A stretch of DNA of 6,711 nucleotides from DASRHY01 sp046765875 (GTDB taxonomy: Bacteria > Actinomycetota > Actinomycetes > Propionibacteriales > Kribbellaceae), in contig JBKPSJ010000225.1 in the NCBI GenBank assembly GCA_046765875.1, positions 1 to 6,711 of the forward strand. The letters are read 5' to 3'. The translations under genes and the position numbers were made by a program. This document shows positions 1 to 6,030 of this stretch, in pieces. Within the stretch, counting starts at the first letter, position 1. Every line of letters begins with the position of its first letter. The notes beneath the pieces were generated by a model. It was not told the DNA's origin. It made no database searches and saw only the letters and a list, made by a program, of their open reading frames with translations.

Positions 1-737
1 GGACCGAGCCGACGTACGAGACCTGGACCCTGCTGACCTGGATCGCGGCCGCGACCGGCCGGATCCGGTTCGCGCCGCGGGTGCTCGGGGTGCCGTACCG
101 GCCGCCGGCGATGGTGGCCAAGATGGCCGAGTCGCTGGACCGGCTGTCCGGTGGCCGGCTGATCCTCGGGCTGGGCGGCGGGTACTCCGACGACGAGTTC
201 CGGGCGTTCGGGCTGACGGTGCCGTCGGCGCGGGACAAGATCGACGGGCTGGCCGATGCGATCGAGATCACCCGCGGGCTATGGTCGACGCCGTCGTACA
301 CCTACTCGGGCCGGATCTACCACACCGAAGCGGCCGACATCGCGCCGAAGCCGGAAAGCCCGATCCCGATCTGGCTCGGCACCTTCGGCCCGCGGGCGCT
401 GGAGGTCACCGGCCGGCTGGCCGACGGCTGGATCCCGTCGCTGGGCTTCGCTCCGCCGGCGAAGGTGGTTGTGCTACGCGACAAGGTCCTGGCCGCGGCG
501 GAGGCGGCCGGTCGCGATCCAGCCGACATCACCCTCGCGTATCACATCCAGGTTGAGATCAAGCCCACCATCGACCCGGATCCGGGCGTCGTGATCGGCC
601 CGGTCTCGTACGTCGTGGAGCGCCTGACCGAGTTCACTCGCCTCGGCTTCACCGCCCTCAGCCTCGTTCCCGCCGGCGCCGACCCCGCAACCCAAACCGA
701 ACAACTAGCCGCCGAGGTCCTCCCACACGTCCCCTGA
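1..737 (+). CDS. LLM-class (luciferase-like) flavin/F420-dependent oxidoreductase, 5'-truncated by window edge
   Basis: The reading frame is open from base 3 to a TGA at 735-737, giving 243 residues of a protein whose start lies outside the window. GTG at 81 is an internal valine, because the codons before it (TEPTYETWTLLTWIAAATGRIRFAPR) already read as family sequence. The family is a TIM-barrel oxidoreductase using reduced F420 or FMN in the cytoplasm. Support comes from the segment KMAESLDRLSGGRLILGLGGGY (fragment residues 40-61), then the DEFRAFG region, and later IPIWLGTFGPRALEVTGRLADGWIPS, the typical C-terminal half of the barrel that helps form the cofactor pocket. Family members are about 280-330 residues, so roughly 50-90 are missing. 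Cofactor and substrate cannot be read from this fragment; F420 is plausible in an actinobacterium. It converges with helD. Confidence 0.88.
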   Translation, partial: TEPTYETWTLLTWIAAATGRIRFAPRVLGVPYRPPAMVAKMAESLDRLSGGRLILGLGGGYSDDEFRAFGLTVPSARDKIDGLADAIEITRGLWSTPSYTYSGRIYHTEAADIAPKPESPIPIWLGTFGPRALEVTGRLADGWIPSLGFAPPAKVVVLRDKVLAAAEAAGRDPADITLAYHIQVEIKPTIDPDPGVVIGPVSYVVERLTEFTRLGFTALSLVPAGADPATQTEQLAAEVLPHVP

Positions 738-782
738 ACGCGCAGACTCAGGGCGTACGTCGGGCGGGATGGGGCGGTGGGG

Positions 783-804
783 TCGACGTCACCGGGTACG
801 TCGA
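783..804. terminator. Small hairpin between convergent genes, possible weak bidirectional terminator
   Basis: TCGACGT at 783-789 pairs perfectly with ACGTCGA at 798-804, giving a 7-bp stem with an 8-base loop. It lies 45 bases after the oxidoreductase stop. There is no U-run on either side, which is common for actinobacterial terminators but makes the call weak. It overlaps the last codons of the HelD frame as read to 789, yet falls directly after the alternative HelD stop at 806-808. The rest of 738-805 shows nothing further. Confidence 0.25.
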
Positions 805-2900
805 GTCAGAGCTCGACCGGCGTCATCCCGAACGTGTCCAGCTCCGCGAGGTGCGGCGACCGCGATCGGGTCGGGGAGCGGTTCCATGTGATGGATCGTC
901 AGCGAGGTGACGGCCCGGGTGAGGCAGACGTAGAGGCGGCGCAGGCCGGTGCGTTCGTCCGCCTCGCCGGAGACGATCCCGGCCGGCTCGACGAGGACGA
1001 CGTGGTCGAACTCGAGACCCTTGGCCAGTGTTGCCGGGACAACGTCGACGTGGGCTTCGACATCGTCCTCGTCACCCAGGACGGCGTAACTGATACCCCA
1101 CGTCTGCAGGGCTTTCCGGGTCCGGTCGACGTATGTGTCGGGGACGATCAGGCCGATCGAGCCCGGCCGGTCGAGGATCTCCGCGACCGTCCCGGCGGCC
1201 GCTTCGACGCTGTCGGACACGGCGGTGATGGTCAGTTCGCCGCGGCTGCGGCGGACCGCGGTCGGCGGCGCCAGGTCGGGTGCGATCGAGGGCAGCAGGC
1301 GGGCCGCGTACTCGATCACCTGGCCGGGGACGCGGAACCCGGCGGTCAGCTCCTCGGTGTGCGCGCGGTCCTTGCCGAGGTGGCGCAGCGCGGTCTCCCA
1401 CGACGGCGTGGCCCACGGCGTGGTGCCCTGGGCGATGTCGCCGAGCACCGTCATCGAGCCGGTCGAGCAGCGCCGGCCGACCGCGCGCAACTGCATCGCC
1501 GACAGGTCCTGGGCCTCGTCCAGTACGACGTGGCCGAGCGAGGGCGTGCGCTCGACCAGGTCCGCGACCTCGTCGATCAGGGTCGCGTCGGCGACGGACC
1601 ATTTCGCCGAGCCGGACGCGCGCGGCGGCTTCGGCCACAGCAGCAGTTCCTGCTCGGCTGAGGTCAGCACGCCATCGGCATGGGTTGCGAGGAAGCCGGC
1701 GTCGCTGAGCAGTCGGAACACCAGCTTGACCGGATCGACGGCGGGCCACACCTGCTCGGCGTACGCCTTGACCGGACGGCTGCGGGCGACCGCGTCCTGC
1801 ACCCGGTCGTCGGGGGAGTCACCGGCCGCCTCCATCCGCAGCAGCACCGCGTGCGCGAGCCGCTGCGGCAGCATCGCCCGGCCGGCACCGTACCGGATGC
1901 CACGGTTGCGCAACTCGGTGACCAGCTCGGTCGCCTCGTACGCCGGCACCCGCCACCGGTGCGACCCGCGCGGCACGACCAGCGCCTCGGCAGGCTCCTG
2001 TATGAACGACCACACGGCCCGGCGCAGCACCTCCGCCATCCGTGCGTCGCCCTTGAGCACGTCGACCGGGGCCGGGCCCGGTCCGGCGATCCGGATCCGC
2101 CCGACGAGTTCTTCGACCGTGGTCTGCCTCGCCTCGATCTCGCCGAGCGCCGGCAGGACGTCGCCGATGTAGCGCAGGAAGCTCGCGTTCGGCCCGACGA
2201 CCAGGACGCCCTGCCGGCTGAGCTGGTCGCGGTAGGCGTACAGCAGGTACGCCGCCCGGTGCAGCCCGACCGCCGTTTTCCCGGTGCCCGGCGCGCCCTG
2301 TACGCAGATCGTATCCTCGACCCCGGACCGTACGATCACGTCCTGCTCGGGCTGGATCGTCGCGACGATGTCGCGCATCGGGCCGGACCGCGGCCGCTCG
2401 ATCTCGGCGTCCAGGATGTCGCTGTGCTCGTCGGCCGGACCCGGGGTCGTCAGGTCCTCGTCCTCGAACGCGGTCATCGTGCCGTGCGTGAACCCGAACC
2501 GGCGGCGCAGCCCGACCCCCATGGGCTCGGTCCGGCTGGCCCGGTAGAACGGCATGGAGATCCCGGCCCGCCAGTCCACGACCAGCGGATCACCGGCCTC
2601 GTCGTTCACATGCCGGCGGCCGATGTGGAACGTCTCCGGCCCCTTGGAATCAACAGGCGAGATGTAGTCCAGCCGGCCGAAGAACAGCGGTACGTCGGGG
2701 TCGTCCTCGAGTTCCTTCATCCGCCGCCACAGTGCGGCCTTGAGGAACTCGGTGTTGACCCGGTCGGCGCTGTGGATCTCCAGCGCACCGGTCTTGGCCC
2801 GCATGGCGGCCAGGGCGGCCCGGGAGGTGGTCAGGTGGTTGCGTTCGGCTTCGAGGACGGTGTCTGAGTTGGGGTCTGGGTCGGGGTCTGCTTCGGGCAC
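789..2900 (-). CDS. helD: HelD-family RNA polymerase-remodelling ATPase (superfamily 1 helicase-like)
   Basis: This 703-residue protein starts at GTG 2898-2900, chosen because GGAGG lies 7 bases upstream. HelD proteins bind RNA polymerase, use ATP to release it from nucleic acid and recycle it; some actinobacterial members (HelR) displace rifampicin. An acidic, proline-rich start (residues 3-12) is followed by a helical segment (about 15-65) expected to be the coiled-coil arm that enters the polymerase secondary channel, then FFGRLDY (73-79) and the PLVVDWRAGISMPFYRA block (105-121), both typical of HelD. ATPase motifs: Q-like IQPEQD (182-187), Walker A GAPGTGKT (202-209), Walker B DEAQD (461-465), GDIAQGT (487-493), GFR (521-523), KGLEFD (627-632) and YVCLTRA (657-663). 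All appear intact. Length is close to the family's usual 700-770. The last ~20 codons look out of frame (see the pseudogene/frameshift entry). HelD or HelR subtype is not settled from this sequence. Confidence 0.9.
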   Translation of the reverse strand: MPEADPDPDPNSDTVLEAERNHLTTSRAALAAMRAKTGALEIHSADRVNTEFLKAALWRRMKELEDDPDVPLFFGRLDYISPVDSKGPETFHIGRRHVNDEAGDPLVVDWRAGISMPFYRASRTEPMGVGLRRRFGFTHGTMTAFEDEDLTTPGPADEHSDILDAEIERPRSGPMRDIVATIQPEQDVIVRSGVEDTICVQGAPGTGKTAVGLHRAAYLLYAYRDQLSRQGVLVVGPNASFLRYIGDVLPALGEIEARQTTVEELVGRIRIAGPGPAPVDVLKGDARMAEVLRRAVWSFIQEPAEALVVPRGSHRWRVPAYEATELVTELRNRGIRYGAGRAMLPQRLAHAVLLRMEAAGDSPDDRVQDAVARSRPVKAYAEQVWPAVDPVKLVFRLLSDAGFLATHADGVLTSAEQELLLWPKPPRASGSAKWSVADATLIDEVADLVERTPSLGHVVLDEAQDLSAMQLRAVGRRCSTGSMTVLGDIAQGTTPWATPSWETALRHLGKDRAHTEELTAGFRVPGQVIEYAARLLPSIAPDLAPPTAVRRSRGELTITAVSDSVEAAAGTVAEILDRPGSIGLIVPDTYVDRTRKALQTWGISYAVLGDEDDVEAHVDVVPATLAKGLEFDHVVLVEPAGIVSGEADERTGLRRLYVCLTRAVTSLTIHHMEPLPDPIAVAAPRGAGHVRDDAGRALTRRTR
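806..863 (-). other. Probable frameshift at the helD 3' end; alternative C-terminus ends at 806
   Basis: After MEPLPDPIA (residues 672-680) the annotated frame becomes low-complexity and Arg/Gly-rich. From 855 down to 792 I count G/C at the third position in only 9 of 22 codons. The +1 frame over 809-859 encodes SPHLAELDTFGMTPVEL and then TGA at 806-808, with G/C at the third position in all 17 codons. One extra base near 851-865 would explain the switch. All ATPase motifs lie upstream, so function may be unaffected. It could be a natural indel or an assembly error. Confidence 0.55.
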
Positions 2901-2907
2901 GCCGGAA

Positions 2908-2912
2908 CCTCC
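2908..2912 (-). promoter_or_regulatory. Ribosome binding site of helD
   Basis: On the minus strand GGAGG lies 7 bases before the GTG at 2898-2900. This decides the start codon, as there is no competing ATG nearby in this frame. The whole gap between the PAP2 stop and helD is 41 bases and shows no clear promoter. Confidence 0.75.
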
Positions 2913-2941
2913 GCATCGCGGCAGTGGTCTGGAAGGCCCGG

Positions 2942-3730
2942 CTACGTTACCTGAGCAGGTTGCGGTGCGACAGCGAATTTCCTGGCGCCGATCAGGATCG
3001 GCAGGCAGCAGGCCAGCAGCGTCATTGCGACCAGGCCGTCAAGCCAGTAGTGGTTCGCGGTCAGCACGACCACGGCGAATGTGATCACCGGGTGCGCGAT
3101 CCACAGCCAGCGCCACCGGCTGCGGGTGACCATGATCATCGAGATCGCAACCATCGCGGCCCAGCCGACGTGCAGGCTCGGCATCGCGGCGAACTGGTTG
3201 GCCATCCCGCTGTCGCTGGTCGGCCCGTACACCGACTGGCCGAACTTGATCCCGGTGTCCACCCAGCCCAGTTGCGGCATCATCCGCGGCGGCGCCAGCG
3301 GGAACACGGTGTGCCCGATCAGTGCCAGCCCGGTGAGCGTCATCAGCGTGGTCCTGACGTTCCTGTACGCAGCGGGCCGGCGCACCGACAGCCAGATCAG
3401 CACTCCCGCGGTGAGCGGGAAGTGCACGTAGGCGTAGAACGTGTTCGCAACCTGGGCCATGTGCGGCACCTGCAGGAAAGCATGCTGCAGGTGGGCCTCG
3501 TTCGGCAGATGCATATCGCGCTCCCAGCCGATCAGCCGGTGCGCGTTGTCGAAGGCGGAGGCGCTGTGCTTGGCCGCGTAGATCCGGCCGATGCTGTAGA
3601 CGGCGAACATCGATCCGAGCAGAAGCACCTCGCGCAGGACCTGCCAGACAACCGGTGGCACGGGGGGTCGTACACGCTTTGCCGGGGTGAGCGACCCCTG
3701 TCCCACCCCGGCGCTGTCGACGAGATTCAT
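2942..3730 (-). CDS. PAP2/AUR1-like membrane phosphatase or phosphotransferase
   Basis: This 262-residue integral membrane protein ends at TAG 2942-2944. Hydrophobic stretches near residues 30-50, 95-115, 127-145, 187-202, 207-225 and 229-248 suggest about six membrane helices. The active-site signature is that of the PAP2_3 / inositol-phosphorylceramide-synthase-like branch: PLAPPR (144-149), PSLHVGW with His187, and NHYWLD with His227 and Asp231, which would form the His-His-Asp catalytic site at the membrane face. The classical KX6RP motif of PAP2 phosphatases is not evident. It probably transfers or removes a phosphate or phospho-headgroup on a lipid, but the substrate is unknown. I chose ATG 3728-3730; its upstream GGTGGGG abuts the codon, so the ribosome site is poor. 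An in-frame GTG at 3734-3736, two codons earlier, sits 7 bases after a TACCGT -10-like box and would suit a leaderless mRNA. It is likely cotranscribed with helD, 41 bp downstream. Confidence 0.88.
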   Translation of the reverse strand: MNLVDSAGVGQGSLTPAKRVRPPVPPVVWQVLREVLLLGSMFAVYSIGRIYAAKHSASAFDNAHRLIGWERDMHLPNEAHLQHAFLQVPHMAQVANTFYAYVHFPLTAGVLIWLSVRRPAAYRNVRTTLMTLTGLALIGHTVFPLAPPRMMPQLGWVDTGIKFGQSVYGPTSDSGMANQFAAMPSLHVGWAAMVAISMIMVTRSRWRWLWIAHPVITFAVVVLTANHYWLDGLVAMTLLACCLPILIGARKFAVAPQPAQVT

Positions 3731-3743
3731 CCCCACCGTCACG

Positions 3744-3749
3744 ACGGTA
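3744..3749 (-). promoter_or_regulatory. Possible -10 box for the PAP2 gene
   Basis: Read on the minus strand this is TACCGT, matching the actinobacterial TANNNT -10 pattern. Transcription would begin near 3736, practically at the GTG/ATG start, implying a leaderless or near-leaderless mRNA. I find no convincing -35 at the right spacing, so this is a weak call. The 12-bp palindrome at 3754-3765 is immediately upstream. Confidence 0.22.
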
Positions 3750-3753
3750 AGCA

Positions 3754-3765
3754 GACAACGTTGTC
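3754..3765. promoter_or_regulatory. 12-bp perfect palindrome, candidate operator of the PAP2-helD unit
   Basis: GACAACGTTGTC is a perfect inverted repeat in the noncoding divergent region, 24 bases upstream of the PAP2 ATG and just upstream of its putative -10. Position and symmetry suit a dimeric repressor site. No regulator gene is present in the window, so the binding protein is unknown. Confidence 0.35.
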
Positions 3766-3772
3766 CACGCGC

Positions 3773-3787
3773 CAGGGACGGACCCTG
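3773..3787. repeat. Short inverted repeat CAGGG-N5-CCCTG
   Basis: CAGGG at 3773-3777 pairs with CCCTG at 3783-3787. A second partner, CCCTGG at 3794-3799, can pair instead with CCAGGG at 3772-3777. It lies between the two palindromes in the divergent intergenic region. With a 5-6 bp stem it may be chance in GC-rich DNA. Confidence 0.2.
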
Positions 3788-3819
3788 AGAGTGCCCTGGG
3801 CAACCCCCGACACCATCCC

Positions 3820-3841
3820 CCGTAAGACGTACGTCTTCCGG
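3820..3841. promoter_or_regulatory. 22-bp near-perfect palindrome upstream of the GNAT gene, candidate operator
   Basis: The left half CCGTAAGACGT and right half ACGTCTTCCGG are reverse complements except at one position. The central 14 bases, AAGACGTACGTCTT (3824-3837), are perfect. It lies 42 bases before the GNAT ATG and 4 bases before a TANNNT box, where the -35/spacer region would be. Length, symmetry and placement fit a TetR- or GntR-type dimer site controlling the GNAT gene, possibly both divergent genes. The regulator is not in the window. Confidence 0.5.
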
Positions 3842-3845
3842 TGGA

Positions 3846-3851
3846 TACCTT
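3846..3851 (+). promoter_or_regulatory. Possible -10 box for the GNAT gene
   Basis: TACCTT matches TANNNT and would place the transcript start near 3858, about 26 bases before the ATG and ahead of a GAGGGA ribosome site at 3868-3873. There is no recognisable -35 at 16-18 bp spacing; that space is taken by the palindrome. An activator-dependent or repressed promoter is possible. Confidence 0.25.
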
Positions 3852-3883
3852 CGAGTCGCCCGAGGCTGAGGGACGATGAAGAC

Positions 3884-4390
3884 ATGGATCCACTCACCAT
3901 CCGCGCCGGCGACCGAGGCGACGTAGACCACGTGCTGGCGTTGCTCGACGGCGCGGTGGAGTGGCTGGTCGCGACTGGGCGCAGCGGCCAGTGGGGCACT
4001 GAGCCGCACTCGTCGAACCCGCGCCGGATCGAGCAGATCACCGAGTTCGCCGACTCCGGCGGCCTGTGGATCGCCGACCGGAACGGCCGCATTGTCGGGG
4101 CGCTGGCCGTCGGTGACGCGATGCCGTACGTGCCGGCCGCCACCGAGCCCGAGTTGTACGTCCGGCTCCTCGTGACCGATCGGGCCAGCGCGGGTCAGCG
4201 CATCGGCACCGAGTTGCTCGACCATGCCCGCAAGCTCGCCCGCAAGCAGGGCGTCGGACTGCTCCGGGTCGACTGCTACGCCGGTGGCCACGGCGCCCTG
4301 ATCCGGTACTACGAGCGCCAGGGGTTCACCCGTGACCAGACGTTCGAGGTCGGCGACTGGCCCGGCCAGATCCTCACAGAACGCCTCTAG
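3884..4390 (+). CDS. GNAT-family N-acetyltransferase
   Basis: This 168-residue cytoplasmic protein has the length of a single GNAT domain. The family transfers an acetyl group from acetyl-CoA to an amine; the acceptor here is unknown. The N-terminal part begins LTIRAGDRGDVDHVLALLDGAVEWL, the usual first strand and helices. LYVRLLVTDRASAGQRIGTELLDHA (91-115) is motif A, with the pyrophosphate-binding loop at AGQRIG (103-108). LLRVDCYAGGHGALIRYYERQGF (126-148) is motif B and the late helix-turn. I chose ATG 3884-3886 because GAGGGA lies 10 bases upstream, homology begins there, and no other ATG is close in frame. The upstream codons run into the intergenic palindrome and the antisense of PAP2, so the longer open frame is not coding. 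It is divergent from PAP2 and ends in a TAG at 4388-4390 that overlaps the XPB stop. Confidence 0.88.
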   Translation: MDPLTIRAGDRGDVDHVLALLDGAVEWLVATGRSGQWGTEPHSSNPRRIEQITEFADSGGLWIADRNGRIVGALAVGDAMPYVPAATEPELYVRLLVTDRASAGQRIGTELLDHARKLARKQGVGLLRVDCYAGGHGALIRYYERQGFTRDQTFEVGDWPGQILTERL

Positions 4391-6030
4391 GACGCGAACA
4401 GGTTCTCCGCGTCGACGATCGTGTACGCGTATCCCTGCTCGGCCAGGAACCGCTGCCGGTGCGCGGCGAACTCGGCGTCGATGGTGTCCCGCGCGACGAT
4501 CGAGTAGAACCGGGCGGTCCGGCCGTCCTGCTTGGGCCGCAGTACCCGGCCGAGTCGCTGCGCCTCCTCCTGGCGGGAGCCGAACGTGCCGGACACCTGG
4601 ATCGCCACCGACGCCTCCGGCAGGTCGATCGAGAAGTTCGCGACCTTGCTCACCACCAGCCGGTCGACCTCGCCGGCCCGGAAGGCGTTGAACAGCCGCT
4701 GCCGTTCCCGGACCGTCGTCTCGCCCTTGATCACCGGGCACTCGAGCTGCTCGCCGAGCTCGTCGAGCTGGTCGATGTACTGCCCGATCACGAGCAGCGG
4801 CTCACCCGCGTGGTGCTCGGCGATCCGGCGGACAAGGCGGCCTTTCGCCGGGGTGGACGCGGCGAGCCGGTAGCGGTCCTCGGGCTCGGCGGTCGCATAC
4901 ACGAACCGCTCGGTCTGCTCCAGGTCGACCCTTACCTCGACGCAGTCGGCGGGCGCGATCCAGCCCTGCGCCTCGATGTCCTTCCACGGCGCGTCGTACC
5001 GCTTCGGGCCGATCAGGCTGAACACGTCGCCCTCGCGGCCGTCCTCGCGCACCAGCGTCGCGGTCAGCCCGAGCCGCCGCCGCGCCTGCAGGTCCGCGGT
5101 CATCCGGAAGATCGGCGCCGGCAGCAGGTGTACCTCGTCGTACACGATCAGGCCCCAGTCGCGCGCGTCGAGCAGTTCGAGGTGGGTGTAGACGCCCTTC
5201 CGCCGCGTCGTCATCACCTGGTACGTCGCGATCGTCACCGGGCGGATCTCCTTGCGCGCACCGGAGTACTCGCCGATCTCGTCCTCGGTCAGGCTGGTAC
5301 GCCGCATCAGCTCGTCCTTCCACTGCCGGGCGGCGACGGTGTTGGTGACCAGGATCAGCGTGGTGGCGGCGGCCTTGGCCATCGCCGCGGCGCCGACGAT
5401 GGTCTTGCCCGCGCCGCAGGGCAGCACGACGACGCCGGAGCCGCCGTGCCAGAACGCGTCCGCGGCCTGGGACTGGTACGGGCGCATCGACCACTGATCG
5501 GTGACCAGGCTGATCGGATGTGCCTCGCCGTCGACGTACCCGGCCAGGTCCTCGGCGGGCCAGCCGAGCTTGAGCAGGGTCTGCTTGAGGTGGCCGCGCT
5601 CGGACGGATGCACCAGGACGGTGTCGTCGTCAATCCTTGCCCCGAGCAACGGCTTGACCTTGGCGCTGCGGAGCACCTCCTCGAGCACTGGCCGGTCGGT
5701 GGTGATCAGCACCAGCCCGTGCTGCGGGTGCTTCTCCAACCGGAGCCGGCCGTATCGGTCCAGGATCTCGGCGATATCGACCAGCAGCGAGTGCGGCACC
5801 GGGTACCGGCTGTACCGCAGCAGGACGTCGATGACCTGCTCGGCGTCGTGTCCGGCGGCGCGGGCGTTCCACAGCCCGAGTGGGGTCAGCCGGTACGTGT
5901 GGACGTGCTCCGGCGCCCGCTCGAGTTCGGCGAACGGGGCGATCGCCTTGCGGCAGTCGTCCGCGAGGTCGTGGGCGGTCTCCAGCAGCAGGGTCTTGTC
6001 GGACTGGACGATCAGCGGTCCGTCGGTCAC
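4387..6030 (-). CDS. XPB/ERCC3-type DNA repair helicase (superfamily 2, 3'->5')
   Basis: This 547-residue protein is nearly the size of the mycobacterial XPB (Rv0861c, about 542). Bacterial XPB is an ATP-dependent 3'-5' DNA helicase/translocase, related to the TFIIH subunit that opens DNA at promoters and lesions. The N-terminal ~170 residues (including ELERAPEHVHTYRLTPLGLW, 35-54) form the XPB/Ssl2 N-terminal and damage-recognition region. The core follows: RPYQSQA (183-189), Walker A LPCGAGKT (203-210), DEVH box (298-301), TAT (323-325), the XPB-specific RED triplet (328-330), and motif VI QRLGRVLRP (491-499). All are intact. Start GTG 6028-6030 is preceded by GGAGGA and overlaps the upstream gene's TGA as GTGA, so translation is probably coupled. 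Its TAG stop shares a CTAG with the convergent GNAT gene. The Bax1/NucS-type nuclease partner seen beside some XPBs is absent from the window; the neighbour is a WYL-like protein. Confidence 0.95.
   Translation of the reverse strand: MTDGPLIVQSDKTLLLETAHDLADDCRKAIAPFAELERAPEHVHTYRLTPLGLWNARAAGHDAEQVIDVLLRYSRYPVPHSLLVDIAEILDRYGRLRLEKHPQHGLVLITTDRPVLEEVLRSAKVKPLLGARIDDDTVLVHPSERGHLKQTLLKLGWPAEDLAGYVDGEAHPISLVTDQWSMRPYQSQAADAFWHGGSGVVVLPCGAGKTIVGAAAMAKAAATTLILVTNTVAARQWKDELMRRTSLTEDEIGEYSGARKEIRPVTIATYQVMTTRRKGVYTHLELLDARDWGLIVYDEVHLLPAPIFRMTADLQARRRLGLTATLVREDGREGDVFSLIGPKRYDAPWKDIEAQGWIAPADCVEVRVDLEQTERFVYATAEPEDRYRLAASTPAKGRLVRRIAEHHAGEPLLVIGQYIDQLDELGEQLECPVIKGETTVRERQRLFNAFRAGEVDRLVVSKVANFSIDLPEASVAIQVSGTFGSRQEEAQRLGRVLRPKQDGRTARFYSIVARDTIDAEFAAHRQRFLAEQGYAYTIVDAENLFAS

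Noticed and set aside
777..2867. Long + strand open frames opposite helD (777-1661, 1135-2172, 1680-2867)
   Set aside because: They are antisense to an intact HelD protein, have low-complexity Arg/Ala-rich translations, and lack family motifs or ribosome sites.
2901..2945. Possible rifampicin-associated element upstream of helD
   Set aside because: I looked for a GGGGCTTG-type inverted repeat in the 41-bp gap; GGGCCTT occurs once but has no matching second arm.
3754..3790. TTGTC in the palindrome as part of a PafBC/RecA-NDp DNA-damage promoter
   Set aside because: Neither strand has TTGTC followed by the remaining motif, an 8-base gap and TANNNT, so the match is limited to five bases.
2924..3883. 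Upstream extension of the GNAT frame to 2924
   Set aside because: It is antisense to PAP2 and crosses the palindromic intergenic region; GNAT homology begins at the ATG at 3884.
3731..4741. Upstream extension of the PAP2 frame to 4741, giving about 599 residues
   Set aside because: The extension runs antisense through the whole GNAT gene and into XPB, and PAP2-like sequence begins only near 3730.
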